39,801 nt of DNA, taken from an uncultured Prevotellaceae bacterium (lineage in GTDB: Bacteria > Bacteroidota > Bacteroidia > Bacteroidales > Bacteroidaceae). The translations under genes and the position numbers were made by a program. The notes beneath the pieces are model-generated. The model worked only from the letters and a program-made list of their open reading frames with translations. It did not search any database and had not been told where the DNA came from. This document shows positions 24,767 through 33,824 of the stretch, piece after piece. Numbering within the stretch: position 1 is the first letter of the stretch; every line of letters starts with the position of its first letter. The DNA lies in assembly GCA_902785945.1 (NCBI GenBank), contig CADAAR010000026.1, positions 1 to 39,801 of the forward strand, in the 5' to 3' direction.

Positions 24767-24802
24767 AAAAGTACCGCCAGTCTATTACAGACTGACGATA
24801 CT
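24766..24802 (-). terminator. terminator of the ldt-sigma operon, between convergent genes
   Basis: Minus strand GTCAGTCTGTAATAGACTGG then CGGTAC forms a hairpin (AGTCT/AGACT core, extended with mismatches) followed by six Ts. It may also serve nth. Confidence 0.72.
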
Positions 24803-24824
24803 AACATTTTCCATTCAAATCATT

Positions 24825-25415
24825 CTATTTCTTTGTGTTCGATTGACTTTTCTGCTGGCCTTGGCCTCTTTGCTGACCCGGCATCCTGGGCGGGAAACCT
24901 CCCATCGGCGCACCCATCGGGCCTCTGCTCATATTCCTGAGCAAACCGCGACGATAATTGTCCTCTGCCCTGATGACATCAAAGACCTTCGAGGCCGGTA
25001 TCACACTAAAGAACTTGTTGTGATAGGTCTGCTGGATGCTCTTCAGTTCCAGTTCCAACTGATCGTGTTTCTGGATCATTTTCTTACAAGCTGCCTCGTC
25101 AGTAGGTTTGATCCTCACATCCTCACGCATCTTGTTATAGAGCGCACGCTGCTTCTTCTGCATCTCTCTCAGAAGAGGGAAGAAAGCGGCAGCTTCCTTG
25201 GGCGTCAGACAAGCCTCCTTCGTGATATACTGCTCCAGATCGGCCTGATACTTCTCGGGTGAGAACCTCTGTTGCTGCTGACCATTAGGCTGCTGGAACT
25301 GCGGGAAACCTTGACGGGGTCCAAAACCGCCTTGCGGGTATTGTCCCCAAGGACCGTCAGCAGAAACACCAAGTGCAGCTGCAAAACAAAAAAGGCCAAT
25401 TACCAATCGTTTCAT
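24825..25415 (-). CDS. exported Gln/Gly/Pro-rich protein, Spy-like
   Basis: About 196 residues from MKRLVIGLFCFAAALGVSAD. Signal peptide, then Gly/Gln/Pro/Phe-rich segment (GGFGPRQGFPQFQQPNGQQQ), a helical middle (about 60-145: YITKEACLTPKEAAAFFPLL, KQRALYNKMREDVRIKP) and a Gly/Arg/Gln/Pro-rich tail. The helical middle recalls the Spy/CpxP-type periplasmic proteins with an LTPxE start, though I cannot prove that family. Met at 25424 is an alternative start. It follows the anti-sigma-like gene by 12 nt and ends the operon. It probably acts in the periplasm as the output of the sigma factor. Confidence 0.75.
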   Translation of the reverse strand: MKRLVIGLFCFAAALGVSADGPWGQYPQGGFGPRQGFPQFQQPNGQQQQRFSPEKYQADLEQYITKEACLTPKEAAAFFPLLREMQKKQRALYNKMREDVRIKPTDEAACKKMIQKHDQLELELKSIQQTYHNKFFSVIPASKVFDVIRAEDNYRRGLLRNMSRGPMGAPMGGFPPRMPGQQRGQGQQKSQSNTKK

Positions 25416-25427
25416 TTTTAACATTAT

Positions 25428-25811
25428 TTAGTAATCTGATGACAGACAGGCATAGATATCCTGGTTGTCAAGCATCACATAGTCTGCGGCCTCATCAAAA
25501 TAGTCATCCATCAACATCTGATTGTTGGCCACGACAGTCTGAGTGGGTGCTGCGGTGCCTTGGTCTGAGTGAGACTGATAGGCCACAACACTAATGAACA
25601 ATGCACACACACTGGCAGCAGCATAAAGTACAGGCCTGAGCCACAGCACTTTAGCGCGTTTCTCCTTGCCTGCCTTAATGTCTCTGGGCGCGACACCCTC
25701 TGCTTCTACTTTCGCCATAATCTGACTGCTGAGCGTGTCGAAATAGCCCTCGGGAACCCTGAACGGATTCTCCTTGCCGACTTTTTCTATGAGATATTTT
25801 TCTTCCATCAT
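25428..25811 (-). CDS. single-pass membrane protein, probable anti-sigma factor
   Basis: A 127-residue protein: cytoplasmic part 1-55 (NPFRVPEGYFDTLSSQIMAK, a stretch common in Bacteroidales anti-sigma-like proteins), membrane helix about 58-78 (LRPVLYAAASVCALFISVVA), and an acidic periplasmic end (DDYFDEAADYVMLDNQDIYA). It follows the sigma gene by 30 nt. The PEGYFD motif and topology support the role; no direct proof. Confidence 0.78.
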   Translation of the reverse strand: MMEEKYLIEKVGKENPFRVPEGYFDTLSSQIMAKVEAEGVAPRDIKAGKEKRAKVLWLRPVLYAAASVCALFISVVAYQSHSDQGTAAPTQTVVANNQMLMDDYFDEAADYVMLDNQDIYACLSSDY

Positions 25812-25841
25812 ACTATATTGACGTTTAATTTTCTAAAAGGT

Positions 25842-26393
25842 TTAATCATGTGATTTAAAAAATTCCGATATCTTTTTGACAGCGATGTGATACGAAGCTT
25901 TCAGACTACCTTCCGAGGTCTTCAGGCGTTGACTCATCTCGCTGTATTTCATCTCCTCAAAATAGCGCAAGGTAAACACGGTGCGCTGCACTTCTGGCAG
26001 CGAGGCGATGGCTTCCTGCAACAGGGCCTCGGTCTCATTACCGTCGAAATACTCGTCGGCCATCAGCGTATTGGCCACGTGGGCGTCTTCATCGTCTGCG
26101 CTCACTATCGACAGATTCTTCTGACGACGCACAAAGTCGATGCTCTCATTGATGGCTATCCTCGAGATCCATGTAAAGACCTTCGCGTCGCCATGAAACG
26201 TCTCCAGGCCGTTCCAGGCTTTGATGAAGGCATTCTGCAGAACATCGTTGGCATCCTCGTGCGTCATAACGATACGTCGCACCTGCCAATACAGCTGTTC
26301 GCTATATTGTTTCACAAGCAGCTCGAAGCCCTTATGCTGGGTCTCCGCCTTCATCAGCAACTGCTTGATCTGTTGATCGTCGTATTTATCCAT
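25842..26393 (-). CDS. ECF-type RNA polymerase sigma factor
   Basis: A 183-residue sigma-70 family protein. Region 2 about residues 22-90 (EDANDVLQNAFIKAWNGLET, VFTWISRIAINESIDFVRRQ) and region 4 about 120-180 (SLPEVQRTVFTLRYFEEMKY, SEMSQRLKTSEGSLKASYHI). It lies between an L,D-transpeptidase gene (19 nt upstream) and the anti-sigma-like gene. The pairing with a cell-wall crosslinking enzyme suggests an envelope-stress role. Confidence 0.94.
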   Translation of the reverse strand: MDKYDDQQIKQLLMKAETQHKGFELLVKQYSEQLYWQVRRIVMTHEDANDVLQNAFIKAWNGLETFHGDAKVFTWISRIAINESIDFVRRQKNLSIVSADDEDAHVANTLMADEYFDGNETEALLQEAIASLPEVQRTVFTLRYFEEMKYSEMSQRLKTSEGSLKASYHIAVKKISEFFKSHD

Positions 26394-26412
26394 TGTCTGT
26401 CTCTGTTAGAAC

Positions 26413-27924
26413 TCACTTTGGCAGGAAGCTGTCTATGGCAGACGCTATTGCCTTGTCGTAACCATATAGGTCGGGCCAGGTCTGTACGACACCTGTGGCC
26501 GGATTCGGATAAGCTGTATAATATATAATGTACACGGGCACGCGCGGTGATACCTCGTGATAGGTCATCAATCGGTGAGGCCTTGGTTCTTCTGCATTTT
26601 CCTCCAGATATTCTCTCCCGCGATCTGTCATAGGAGGAAGGTCCATCGATATCCGCAGCCGGTCTTGTTCCCACTCGTCCATCTCTGGCATCAGGAAACA
26701 GGCCAAGTCGAAGGGTTTCTCCACACGGATGCAACCATGCGACAACGTACGCTTCTCACGTTGGAAAGCCCCACGGTTGTTTGTGTCGTGCAGATACACG
26801 GAGAAGTTATTGTTAAAGCGGAACACAATGCGTCCGAGACTGTTGCCCGGTCCTCCATGCTGTCCTACGCGCAACGTGCCTGATGCCAGCTCCGATTGCG
26901 TCACCTCTGCAGGGTCGAGGCTGTCGCCTGTGGCCCGCTCCACGATATAATAGTGATGACGGGCGAAATAGGCCGAGTCGCCAGCATGGTGCACGATATC
27001 CGACTTCACGATATTATGAGGGATGATCCAGTCGGGATTCACCTGTATATGACTGATGGTGCTGTGCAGCAGCGGACTCTTCGTCGTGGTGGCGCCACAG
27101 CAGATACGCATATCCAGCACCGAGTCACCGCCTACGGCCCACAACTGCTGGGCTGGAATATTCACCAGCACCGCCTTCTCACGATCATCAGGACGGCTCA
27201 TCTGCCATCTGCACCGTTCCATATTCACCGCCAGTCGTCTGCGCGCCTCCTTGCCTGTGGCTGTCGAAAGCTCATGCTGCAAGGTCTTATAAAGTGAGTT
27301 CTGAGGTGTCGACGCCAGAAGATAGTCCATACGGGCATCGGAAGATAGCTGCGAAAGCACCTCGTCATAGTCGGGCTCCTTCACCTGCTCATCGAAAAGT
27401 CGGGCAAACTCGTCGCTGTCAGCTTTCTTATAGAGCTTGTTCATCAATCGTACAGGACGCACAAAACCAAAACGCTGTCCCACAACATAGCGCATATACG
27501 CCTTCGACAGGTGATAGTCCAGTCGTGGCAGCAGGTCGTTGATATTCTGCCCTACGGAGTCGAAGGCCAGTGCTCTAACGATGCTCAGATCCTCCGCAAT
27601 CTCCGGAAGGAAGAAGGCTGTGGTGTCAAGACCGCTCTTGGGCAGTTCATGACGCAGATAGCCCAGCAGCGAATCAGCCTCACCGCTCACACCCATCCTC
27701 GAATACCATATTGGGGTATCCTCGAACTTGGCGAGATCGGTATACCGTTTCTTCAGTGCCAGGTCGAACGACCAGCGGGAAGTGTCCTTCGATAAAATAT
27801 GCTTCAGACTCTGTTCCAACTGAACAGTATCCAAAGCATTCACATAAGTTCCGAATGTAGAGAGGTCCGCCTCAGATGGCACGCGGTTTCCCGTATCACA
27901 GGAAACCAGCAGTGCGCAGGCCAT
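26413..27924 (-). CDS. L,D-transpeptidase (YkuD domain), LdtD/YcbB-like
   Basis: About 503 residues from MACALLVSCDTGNRVPSEAD. The start of this frame can be at 27990, but the stop of the preceding gene at 27939 and the short lipobox-like LLVSC favour 27924; the signal peptide is then unusually short, so the start is uncertain. The large N-terminal part (about 30-290) is helical, as in YcbB. The YkuD catalytic domain is about 290-440, with HGGPGNSLGRIVFRFNN, the conserved His in VYLHDTNNR and the catalytic SHGCIRVEKPFDLA. It makes 3-3 crosslinks or attaches proteins to peptidoglycan. First gene of the operon that includes the sigma factor. Confidence 0.9.
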   Translation of the reverse strand: MACALLVSCDTGNRVPSEADLSTFGTYVNALDTVQLEQSLKHILSKDTSRWSFDLALKKRYTDLAKFEDTPIWYSRMGVSGEADSLLGYLRHELPKSGLDTTAFFLPEIAEDLSIVRALAFDSVGQNINDLLPRLDYHLSKAYMRYVVGQRFGFVRPVRLMNKLYKKADSDEFARLFDEQVKEPDYDEVLSQLSSDARMDYLLASTPQNSLYKTLQHELSTATGKEARRRLAVNMERCRWQMSRPDDREKAVLVNIPAQQLWAVGGDSVLDMRICCGATTTKSPLLHSTISHIQVNPDWIIPHNIVKSDIVHHAGDSAYFARHHYYIVERATGDSLDPAEVTQSELASGTLRVGQHGGPGNSLGRIVFRFNNNFSVYLHDTNNRGAFQREKRTLSHGCIRVEKPFDLACFLMPEMDEWEQDRLRISMDLPPMTDRGREYLEENAEEPRPHRLMTYHEVSPRVPVYIIYYTAYPNPATGVVQTWPDLYGYDKAIASAIDSFLPK

Positions 27925-27938
27925 CAGTAGCTCAGATG

Positions 27939-28253
27939 CTAGTGAATGGAAACCTTGCGCACAACGTTGCCAACCTTGAGAACATAACACCCTTTGGTCA
28001 AATTAAGTTCAATACGCTGGGCAGGGCTATCAATCTGATACTCTGCAACTTGCCTGCCAGTGAGCGAGACCACGATGAGTTTCTGACCCTGAGCACCGCT
28101 CACCGTAACGGCATTCCCTTCGATGTTCAGTGTGATGGGCTCGTCGATCATCTCTGCTACACCACGCTCCATCAACATCGTTGTGGAGGCAGCAACTGGA
28201 ACAGCAAGAAATGCCATCATTGAGATTATAAGTAGATTCTTTCGCATACGCAT
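27939..28253 (-). CDS. small exported protein with a C-terminal sorting-tail-like domain
   Basis: About 104 residues from MRMRKNLLIISMMAFLAVPV. Signal peptide, then about 15 residues of linker (MLMERGVAEMIDEP), then a single beta-rich domain of about 65 residues (GNAVTVSGAQGQKLIVVSLT ... QIDSPAQRIELNLTKGCYVL, ending VGNVVRKVSIH). That last part looks like the C-terminal signal of type-9-secreted proteins (GxYvlkv.g...kkv), but no cargo domain precedes it. A strong promoter at 28270-28300 supports this start over the longer frame to 28346. Ends 14 nt ahead of the L,D-transpeptidase start, so it may lead that operon. Confidence 0.72.
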   Translation of the reverse strand: MRMRKNLLIISMMAFLAVPVAASTTMLMERGVAEMIDEPITLNIEGNAVTVSGAQGQKLIVVSLTGRQVAEYQIDSPAQRIELNLTKGCYVLKVGNVVRKVSIH

Positions 28254-28269
28254 ACGTCTATAGTTGTGG

Positions 28270-28300
28270 CAAAGATAGACATTTTTGGCGAAACTACAAA
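28270..28300 (-). promoter_or_regulatory. promoter of the small exported protein and perhaps the ldt operon
   Basis: Minus strand TTTG (28297-28300), 19 nt, TATCTTTG (28270-28277): a full consensus match 16 nt before the chosen ATG at 28253. Confidence 0.8.
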
Positions 28301-28335
28301 ATTTTTCTAAAGAAAAATGCATTTCACCCCCCAAA

Positions 28336-29250
28336 TTATACGTCAAACACGTCCATTTCGTTCGTCAAACAGCTATTCTCGAACACTTCGCGGGCTTGTT
28401 CCAACAACACATTCTCATCCTCATAGCGCGAGCTGTAGTGCCCTAACAGCAACTTTCCCACCCTCGCCTGTTGCGCCACCATCGCAGCCTGTCGCGCGGT
28501 GGTATGACAGTATTTCTCTGCCTGCGGAAGATGGTCGTCACCATAGGTACTCTCGTGATAGAGCGTATCCACACCCTCTACCATCTGCCACAGATCGTCG
28601 AGATAGCGGGTGTCACTGCAGTAGGCATAGCTACGCACAGGGTCAGCAGGCGTCACCAGTCGTTCGTTGGGAATTGTTTCTCCCTCGGGTGTCACCCAGT
28701 CTGCGCCCTTCTTGATATTGTTTCGCTGACTGATGGGAATCTTGTAGAACGCCATCATCTCCGGACGGATATGGGGTTCTGTGGCCTTCTCGCGGATCAG
28801 ATAACCGCAACAGGGCATGCGATGCTGCAAAGGAATCGACCACACCTCCACACTATGGTCTTCATACACTATGGTGTGCTGCGTAGGATCGACGGGATAG
28901 AATTTCACCTCATAGCCTAAGTCGTGGGTAAAAAAAGCGATCTGTCCTTCGAGAATCGGGCCTAACTCCTTGGGACCATAGATATGCAACGGGGCCGTAC
29001 GTCCTACGAGTCCGAAGGTAGAGATCATACCGATCAGTCCGAAACAATGGTCACCATGCAGATGAGTGATAAACACATGACTCAGCTTCGTAAAGCGTAT
29101 CTTACTGCGCCTCAGCTGCATCTGCGTACCCTCCGCACAGTCGAGCATGAAGATCTTCCCTCGCACCTCGACCACTTGCGACGAGGCGTTATGACGAAGG
29201 GTGGGAAGCGCACTTCCACACCCTAAGATATGCACTTTAAACGGTTCCAA
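28336..29250 (-). CDS. rnz: ribonuclease Z, tRNA 3'-end processing
   Basis: A 304-residue metallo-beta-lactamase-fold nuclease that trims the 3' trailer of tRNA precursors. The metal-binding HLHGDH lies at about residues 63-68 (FITHLHGDHCFGL); other features are FTKLSHVFITHLH, the exosite-like segment AFFTHDLGYEVKFYPVDPTQ, AYCSDTRYLDDLW, and ESTYGDDHLPQAEKYCHTTA. Length matches bacterial RNase Z. Last of the mazG-lipoprotein-rnz group, 18 nt after the lipoprotein stop. Confidence 0.96.
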   Translation of the reverse strand: MEPFKVHILGCGSALPTLRHNASSQVVEVRGKIFMLDCAEGTQMQLRRSKIRFTKLSHVFITHLHGDHCFGLIGMISTFGLVGRTAPLHIYGPKELGPILEGQIAFFTHDLGYEVKFYPVDPTQHTIVYEDHSVEVWSIPLQHRMPCCGYLIREKATEPHIRPEMMAFYKIPISQRNNIKKGADWVTPEGETIPNERLVTPADPVRSYAYCSDTRYLDDLWQMVEGVDTLYHESTYGDDHLPQAEKYCHTTARQAAMVAQQARVGKLLLGHYSSRYEDENVLLEQAREVFENSCLTNEMDVFDV

Positions 29251-29268
29251 ACTGTTGTGTCTTTTGGT

Positions 29269-29958
29269 TTAAAGGTGAAACTCATCCGCTGCGTCCTCGA
29301 GCTTCAGACCGTGCAGGTCCATCGGCTCAGGCTCTTTCCAACGGCTGTATTCAAAGGTCTCCATCTCCTCTCTGGGCTTGTTCAGCGTGCGATATACCAG
29401 CGAATCAGGACCCAGCTTCACCAGCTCATACAGGTTCAGCTCTTCCTCGTCGCCACCGCCATCGCGCTGCGAGAGAATCTCCAGACGACCATTAAAGATC
29501 TTCCAGGTCTTGTAGATGATGCTGCTCTGCTCAATGCTCTCAGCCACACCACCTTCCTTGATGCGGATGCCCACCTCCGAACTACCATCGATGGGGTTAG
29601 GCATCACCCAGTCGCCCAACAGTGTATTCTGGTTAATCACGATCACAGCCTCCGATTGGGTATCGTTGGGCAGTACGGCAATACGGTCGCCCACCAGCAG
29701 ACCACCAAACACCTGACCTGCCTCCAAAGCATTCGTAATACTCAACACCAGTGTGTCGCCATTGTCGCGCAACAACTGTAGGGTGTTCATAGCCGTTCCG
29801 TCGCCACAGAGACCGTAAAGTGTCTTGTCGCGAGGAATCACGTTCACTGCAGAGGTGTCATTTTCATCAGTTACCACCTGCTGTTGCTGGCCGCCACCAC
29901 AACTCATCGTAATGGTCATACTGGCTGCCGCCACACATAAAATCCAAATCTTTCTCAT
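29269..29958 (-). CDS. lipoprotein of unknown function
   Basis: About 229 residues from MRKIWILCVAAASMTITMSC, with the lipobox TMSC (Cys20) followed by GGGQQQQVV. The mature part is beta-rich (DKTLYGLCGDGTAMNTLQLL, AGQVFGGLLVGDRIAVLPND, GDWVMPNPIDGSSEVGIRIK) and its second half resembles lipocalin-like or copper-resistance-like folds seen in Bacteroidales lipoproteins; the match is weak. The longer frame from 29976 would place six extra residues before the signal. Between mazG (14 nt) and rnz (18 nt). Confidence 0.78.
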   Translation of the reverse strand: MRKIWILCVAAASMTITMSCGGGQQQQVVTDENDTSAVNVIPRDKTLYGLCGDGTAMNTLQLLRDNGDTLVLSITNALEAGQVFGGLLVGDRIAVLPNDTQSEAVIVINQNTLLGDWVMPNPIDGSSEVGIRIKEGGVAESIEQSSIIYKTWKIFNGRLEILSQRDGGGDEEELNLYELVKLGPDSLVYRTLNKPREEMETFEYSRWKEPEPMDLHGLKLEDAADEFHL

Positions 29959-29972
29959 ATATCTTTCCTTTT

Positions 29973-30830
29973 TCACTCTTCACTGGCTTTCGCCTCATTC
30001 CACAGTTTATCCATTTCCTCTAACGTCATATCCTTCAGCGGCTTACCAACCTTAATGCTATGCGCCTCGATATAGTTAAAGCGATTGATAAACTTACGGT
30101 TCGTCATCTCCAGCGCATTGTCGGGATTCAGCTTATAGAGACGGGCCGCATTAATCACTGAGAACAAGAAATCGCCCAGTTCCTTCGTCGAGTTTTCCTT
30201 ATCCTCTTTGCGCAGCTCCACCTCGAGTTCAGCGAGTTCCTCGCGCACCTTGTTCCACACATCCTCCTTTTGTTCCCAGTCGAAGCCCACGTTACGCGCC
30301 TTATCCTGAATGCGATAGGCCTTGATCAGACTGGGCAGCGCTGCAGGCACACCCGAGAGCACGCTCTCATTACCATCTTTCTCCTTCAGCTTGATCTGCT
30401 CCCAGTTCTCCAGCACCTGGCTCACCGTCGTCACCTTCGCGGAATCTCCGGAATCTCCAGCCTCCTCTGGCACAAAAGGCAGAGGCTTTGGTTCTTTGGC
30501 ATCGATCTGCGAGGGATGATACACATGCGGATGGCGGGTAATCATCTTCCTGGTGAGTGCATCACACACATCTGCCATATCAAACTGCTCTTTCTCCTCA
30601 GCAATCTTCGCATAAAAGCAGATATGCAGCAGCACATCGCCCAGCTCCTTGCAGATGTCATGCACATCGTTTTTTATCAGGGCATCGCAGAGCTCATAGG
30701 TCTCTTCGATGGTATTGGGTCTCAGGCTCTCGTTCGTCTGTTTCTTGTCCCACGGACAATTGGCTCTCAATGCATCAAGCACATCAAGAAACCGCCCAAA
30801 AGCCTGCATTTTTTCTTCTTTTGAGTGCAT
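29973..30830 (-). CDS. mazG: MazG nucleoside triphosphate pyrophosphohydrolase
   Basis: A 285-residue all-alpha NTP pyrophosphohydrolase with two MazG domains, cleaning damaged or alarmone nucleotides. First domain: LDALRANCPWDKKQTNESLR, NTIEETYELCDAL (EExxE metal site), ELGDVLLHICFYAKIAEE. Second domain: DWEQKEDVWNKVREELAELE and KELGDFLFSVINAARLYKL. Length is close to E. coli MazG (263). First gene of its group; TATCTTTG promoter element at 30850-30857. Confidence 0.96.
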   Translation of the reverse strand: MHSKEEKMQAFGRFLDVLDALRANCPWDKKQTNESLRPNTIEETYELCDALIKNDVHDICKELGDVLLHICFYAKIAEEKEQFDMADVCDALTRKMITRHPHVYHPSQIDAKEPKPLPFVPEEAGDSGDSAKVTTVSQVLENWEQIKLKEKDGNESVLSGVPAALPSLIKAYRIQDKARNVGFDWEQKEDVWNKVREELAELEVELRKEDKENSTKELGDFLFSVINAARLYKLNPDNALEMTNRKFINRFNYIEAHSIKVGKPLKDMTLEEMDKLWNEAKASEE

Positions 30831-30849
30831 AATCTTTAAATATTTGGGG

Positions 30850-30857
30850 CAAAGATA
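30850..30857 (-). promoter_or_regulatory. -7 element of mazG
   Basis: Minus strand TATCTTTG, 20 nt ahead of the ATG. The divergent valS promoter (TAATTTTG at 30902-30909, plus strand) lies 45 nt away; the space between is AT-rich with ATTCAC/ATTCAT repeats at about 7-nt spacing. Confidence 0.65.
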
Positions 30858-30963
30858 GTAAATAATTCACAATACATAACCAATAATTCATAATTATTTT
30901 ATAATTTTGCAGCGATTTTTTGAGATTTTACCGTTTTTGAGCATAGAAATAACAAATAAACAT

Positions 30964-33675
30964 ATGGAATTAGCAAGCAAATACGACCCGAAAGAGGTCG
31001 AAGGTAAATGGTACCAGTATTGGCTGGACCATAAACTTTTCTCGAGTAAGCCCGACGGACGCGAGCCCTATACCATCGTCATTCCGCCGCCCAACGTAAC
31101 TGGTGTGCTCCACATGGGACACATGCTGAACAACACCATTCAGGATATCCTTATCCGTCGTGCCCGTATGGAGGGTAAGAACGCCCTCTGGGTGCCTGGC
31201 ACCGACCACGCCTCTATTGCGACTGAGGCCAAGGTGGTGAAGAAGCTCGCTGAGCAGGGCATCAAGAAGCACGACCTCACCCGTGAGCAGTTCTTGAAGC
31301 ACGCGTGGGAATGGACCGACGAGCACGGAGGCATCATCCTCAAGCAGTTGCGTCGCTTAGGTGCCAGCTGCGACTGGGACCGCACCGCCTTCACAATGGA
31401 CGAGAAGCGCTCTAAGAGCGTCATCAAGGTCTTCGTCGACCTCTATAACAAAGGCCTCATCTATCGTGGTCTGCGCATGGTGAACTGGGATCCGAAAGCC
31501 CTCACCGCCCTCTCTACCGAGGAGGTCATCTATCGTGAGGAGCAGAGTCACCTCTTCCACCTGAAGTACTATGTGGCCGACCTGAAGGCCCTCGACAACG
31601 AGGAGGCCCTGAAGGCTGAAGGCAATATCATCCACAAGGATGCCAAAGGCTACTACGCTGTTGTGGCCACCACCCGTCCTGAGACCATCATGGGCGATAC
31701 CGCCATGTGTATCAACCCCAAGGACCCGAAGAACCAGTGGCTCAAGGGTCGCAAGGTTATCGTGCCTCTGGTGAACCGCGTCATCCCCGTCATCGAAGAC
31801 CGCTACGTGGATATCGAGTTCGGTACAGGCTGTCTGAAGGTGACACCTGCCCACGATACCAACGACTATATGCTGGGTAAGACCCACAACCTCGAGACCA
31901 TCGACATCTTCAACCCCGATGGCACCATCAGCGACCAGAGCCCCATCTACGTAGGTATGGACCGTATGGACTGTCGTAAGCAGATTGCCAAGGACCTGCA
32001 GGAAGCCGGTCTCATGGAGAAGATCGAGGACTATGTCAACAAGGTGGGCTACTCCGAGCGCAACCCCGACACCGCCATCGAGCCCCGTCTCTCGCTGCAG
32101 TGGTTCCTCAAGATGCAGCACTTTGCCGACATCGCCCTGCCCCCAGTGCTCAACGGTGAACTGAAGTTCTATCCGCAGAAGTACGTCAACACCTATAAGA
32201 ACTGGTTGGAGAACATCCAAGACTGGTGTATCTCTCGTCAGCTGTGGTGGGGTCATCGCATTCCTGCTTATTATTATGGAGAATCCGACGAGACCTTCGT
32301 CGTTGCTGAGACACCTGAGAAGGCCCTCGAGCTCGCCCGTGAGAAGAGTGGCAACGCCAACCTCCAGCTCACCGACCTGCGTCAGGAAGAGGATGCCCTC
32401 GACACATGGTTCTCCTCATGGCTCTGGCCCATCTCCCTCTTCGACGGTATCAACAATCCCGGCAACGAGGAACTGAAATACTATTATCCCACCAACGTGC
32501 TCGTGACAGGTCCCGACATCATCTTCTTCTGGGTATCGCGCATGATCATGTCTGGCTACGAGTATGTAGGCGACATGCCCTTCAGAAGTGTCTACTTCAC
32601 GGGTATCGTCCGCGATAAGCTGGGCCGCAAGATGTCGAAGTCGCTCGGCAACTCTCCCGACCCCATCGAGCTCATCGAGAAGTTCGGTGCCGACGGTGTG
32701 CGCATGGGTATGATGCTCTCCGCCCCCGCAGGCAACGACATCCTCTTCGACGAGACCCTCTGCGAACAAGGCCGCAACTTCAATAATAAGATCTGGAACG
32801 CCTTCCGCTTGGTGAAGGGCTGGAAGGTGGCTGACATCGAGCAGTCGGAGGCCGGTAAGATTGCCACCTCGTGGTTCGAGGCCAAGCTCCGCCAGACCAG
32901 CGCTGAGGTCGACGACCTCTTCCAGAAGTTCCGCATCTCCGAGGCCCTGATGGCTGTCTACAAGCTCTTCTGGGACGAGTTCTCAAGCTGGTACCTCGAG
33001 ATGGTGAAGCCCGCCTATATCAACGGTGAAGCACAGCCCATCGACCGCGCAACCTACGACAAGACCCTCGAGTTCTTCGAGATCCTGTTGAAGATGCTCC
33101 ACCCCTTCATGCCGTTCATCACCGAGGAGCTCTGGCAGCACCTCTACGACCGCAAGGAGGGCGAGTCTATCATGCGCGACAGTCTGAAGCTGGCCGCTCC
33201 CAGCGAGGCCGACGAGCAACTGGCTGCTCAGATTGAGTGTGTCAAGCAGATTGTCTCTGGTGTACGTATGGTACGCTCATCAAAGAATATCGCCCCCAAG
33301 GAGCAGCTCGAGCTGCAGGTTGTGGGAAAGAACGCCTACGAGGCATTCAACGCTGTCATCACCAAGATGGCCAACCTCAGTGCCATCAACGTGGTGGCTG
33401 AGAAAGACGCCACCGCTGCTGCCTTCATGGTAGGCACCGACGAGTTTGCAGTGCCTCTGGGTAATATGATCGACGTCGAGGCCGAGATCGCCAAGATGGA
33501 GGCCCAGCTGAAGCACCTCGAAGGCTTCCTCGCTGGCATCCAGAAGAAGCTCTCCAACGAGCGCTTCGTGCAGAACGCCCCCGAGGCCGTTGTCGCCCTC
33601 GAGCGCAAGAAGCAGAGCGACTCTGAAGAGAAGATCGCCGCCCTCAAGGAAAGCATCGCAGCACTGAGAAAGTAA
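30964..33675 (+). CDS. valS: valyl-tRNA synthetase
   Basis: About 903 residues from [20 protein letters not shown]. The -7 element TAATTTTG at 30902-30909 excludes the longer frame from 30907. Class I signatures: [17 protein letters not shown] (HIGH-type motif), the editing domain near residues 200-360 ([34 protein letters not shown]), [20 protein letters not shown], and [14 protein letters not shown] (KMSKS). The C-terminal coiled-coil arm is visible ([20 protein letters not shown]). Strong GC3 bias and highly expressed codon use. Terminator follows. Confidence 0.98.
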   Translation: MELASKYDPKEVEGKWYQYWLDHKLFSSKPDGREPYTIVIPPPNVTGVLHMGHMLNNTIQDILIRRARMEGKNALWVPGTDHASIATEAKVVKKLAEQGIKKHDLTREQFLKHAWEWTDEHGGIILKQLRRLGASCDWDRTAFTMDEKRSKSVIKVFVDLYNKGLIYRGLRMVNWDPKALTALSTEEVIYREEQSHLFHLKYYVADLKALDNEEALKAEGNIIHKDAKGYYAVVATTRPETIMGDTAMCINPKDPKNQWLKGRKVIVPLVNRVIPVIEDRYVDIEFGTGCLKVTPAHDTNDYMLGKTHNLETIDIFNPDGTISDQSPIYVGMDRMDCRKQIAKDLQEAGLMEKIEDYVNKVGYSERNPDTAIEPRLSLQWFLKMQHFADIALPPVLNGELKFYPQKYVNTYKNWLENIQDWCISRQLWWGHRIPAYYYGESDETFVVAETPEKALELAREKSGNANLQLTDLRQEEDALDTWFSSWLWPISLFDGINNPGNEELKYYYPTNVLVTGPDIIFFWVSRMIMSGYEYVGDMPFRSVYFTGIVRDKLGRKMSKSLGNSPDPIELIEKFGADGVRMGMMLSAPAGNDILFDETLCEQGRNFNNKIWNAFRLVKGWKVADIEQSEAGKIATSWFEAKLRQTSAEVDDLFQKFRISEALMAVYKLFWDEFSSWYLEMVKPAYINGEAQPIDRATYDKTLEFFEILLKMLHPFMPFITEELWQHLYDRKEGESIMRDSLKLAAPSEADEQLAAQIECVKQIVSGVRMVRSSKNIAPKEQLELQVVGKNAYEAFNAVITKMANLSAINVVAEKDATAAAFMVGTDEFAVPLGNMIDVEAEIAKMEAQLKHLEGFLAGIQKKLSNERFVQNAPEAVVALERKKQSDSEEKIAALKESIAALRK

Positions 33676-33693
33676 TTTTCAACCCCTCAATAG

Positions 33694-33725
33694 AAAAGCC
33701 TCGGATCATCTCCGAGGCTTTTTTC
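33694..33725 (+). terminator. intrinsic terminator of valS
   Basis: AAAAGCCTCGGA, loop TCATC, TCCGAGGCTTTTTT. Perfect stem, T run. The A4 ahead of it lets it work on the minus strand also. Confidence 0.93.
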
Positions 33726-33758
33726 TTCCATCTTACATCTTCCTTCTTACTTCTTTAT
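33724..33758. repeat. five TCTTCCA-type heptamers after valS
   Basis: TCTTCCA TCTTACA TCTTCCT TCTTACT TCTTTAT. The first 20 bases are identical to 8200-8219 inside the primase gene. Confidence 0.8.
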
Positions 33759-33824
33759 AAATTGGCTTCGCCCATTTATCTTCGCTCTTCGGCATAGATT
33801 GAAAGCGAGCTTTCATCTCTGCTC

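Noticed and set aside
28317-28346. Upstream start of the small exported protein
   Set aside because: The consensus promoter at 28270-28300 lies inside the extension, so translation from 28346 is unlikely.
31357-32256. 299-codon minus-strand frame in valS
   Set aside because: Antisense shadow of a strongly biased, certain valS gene.
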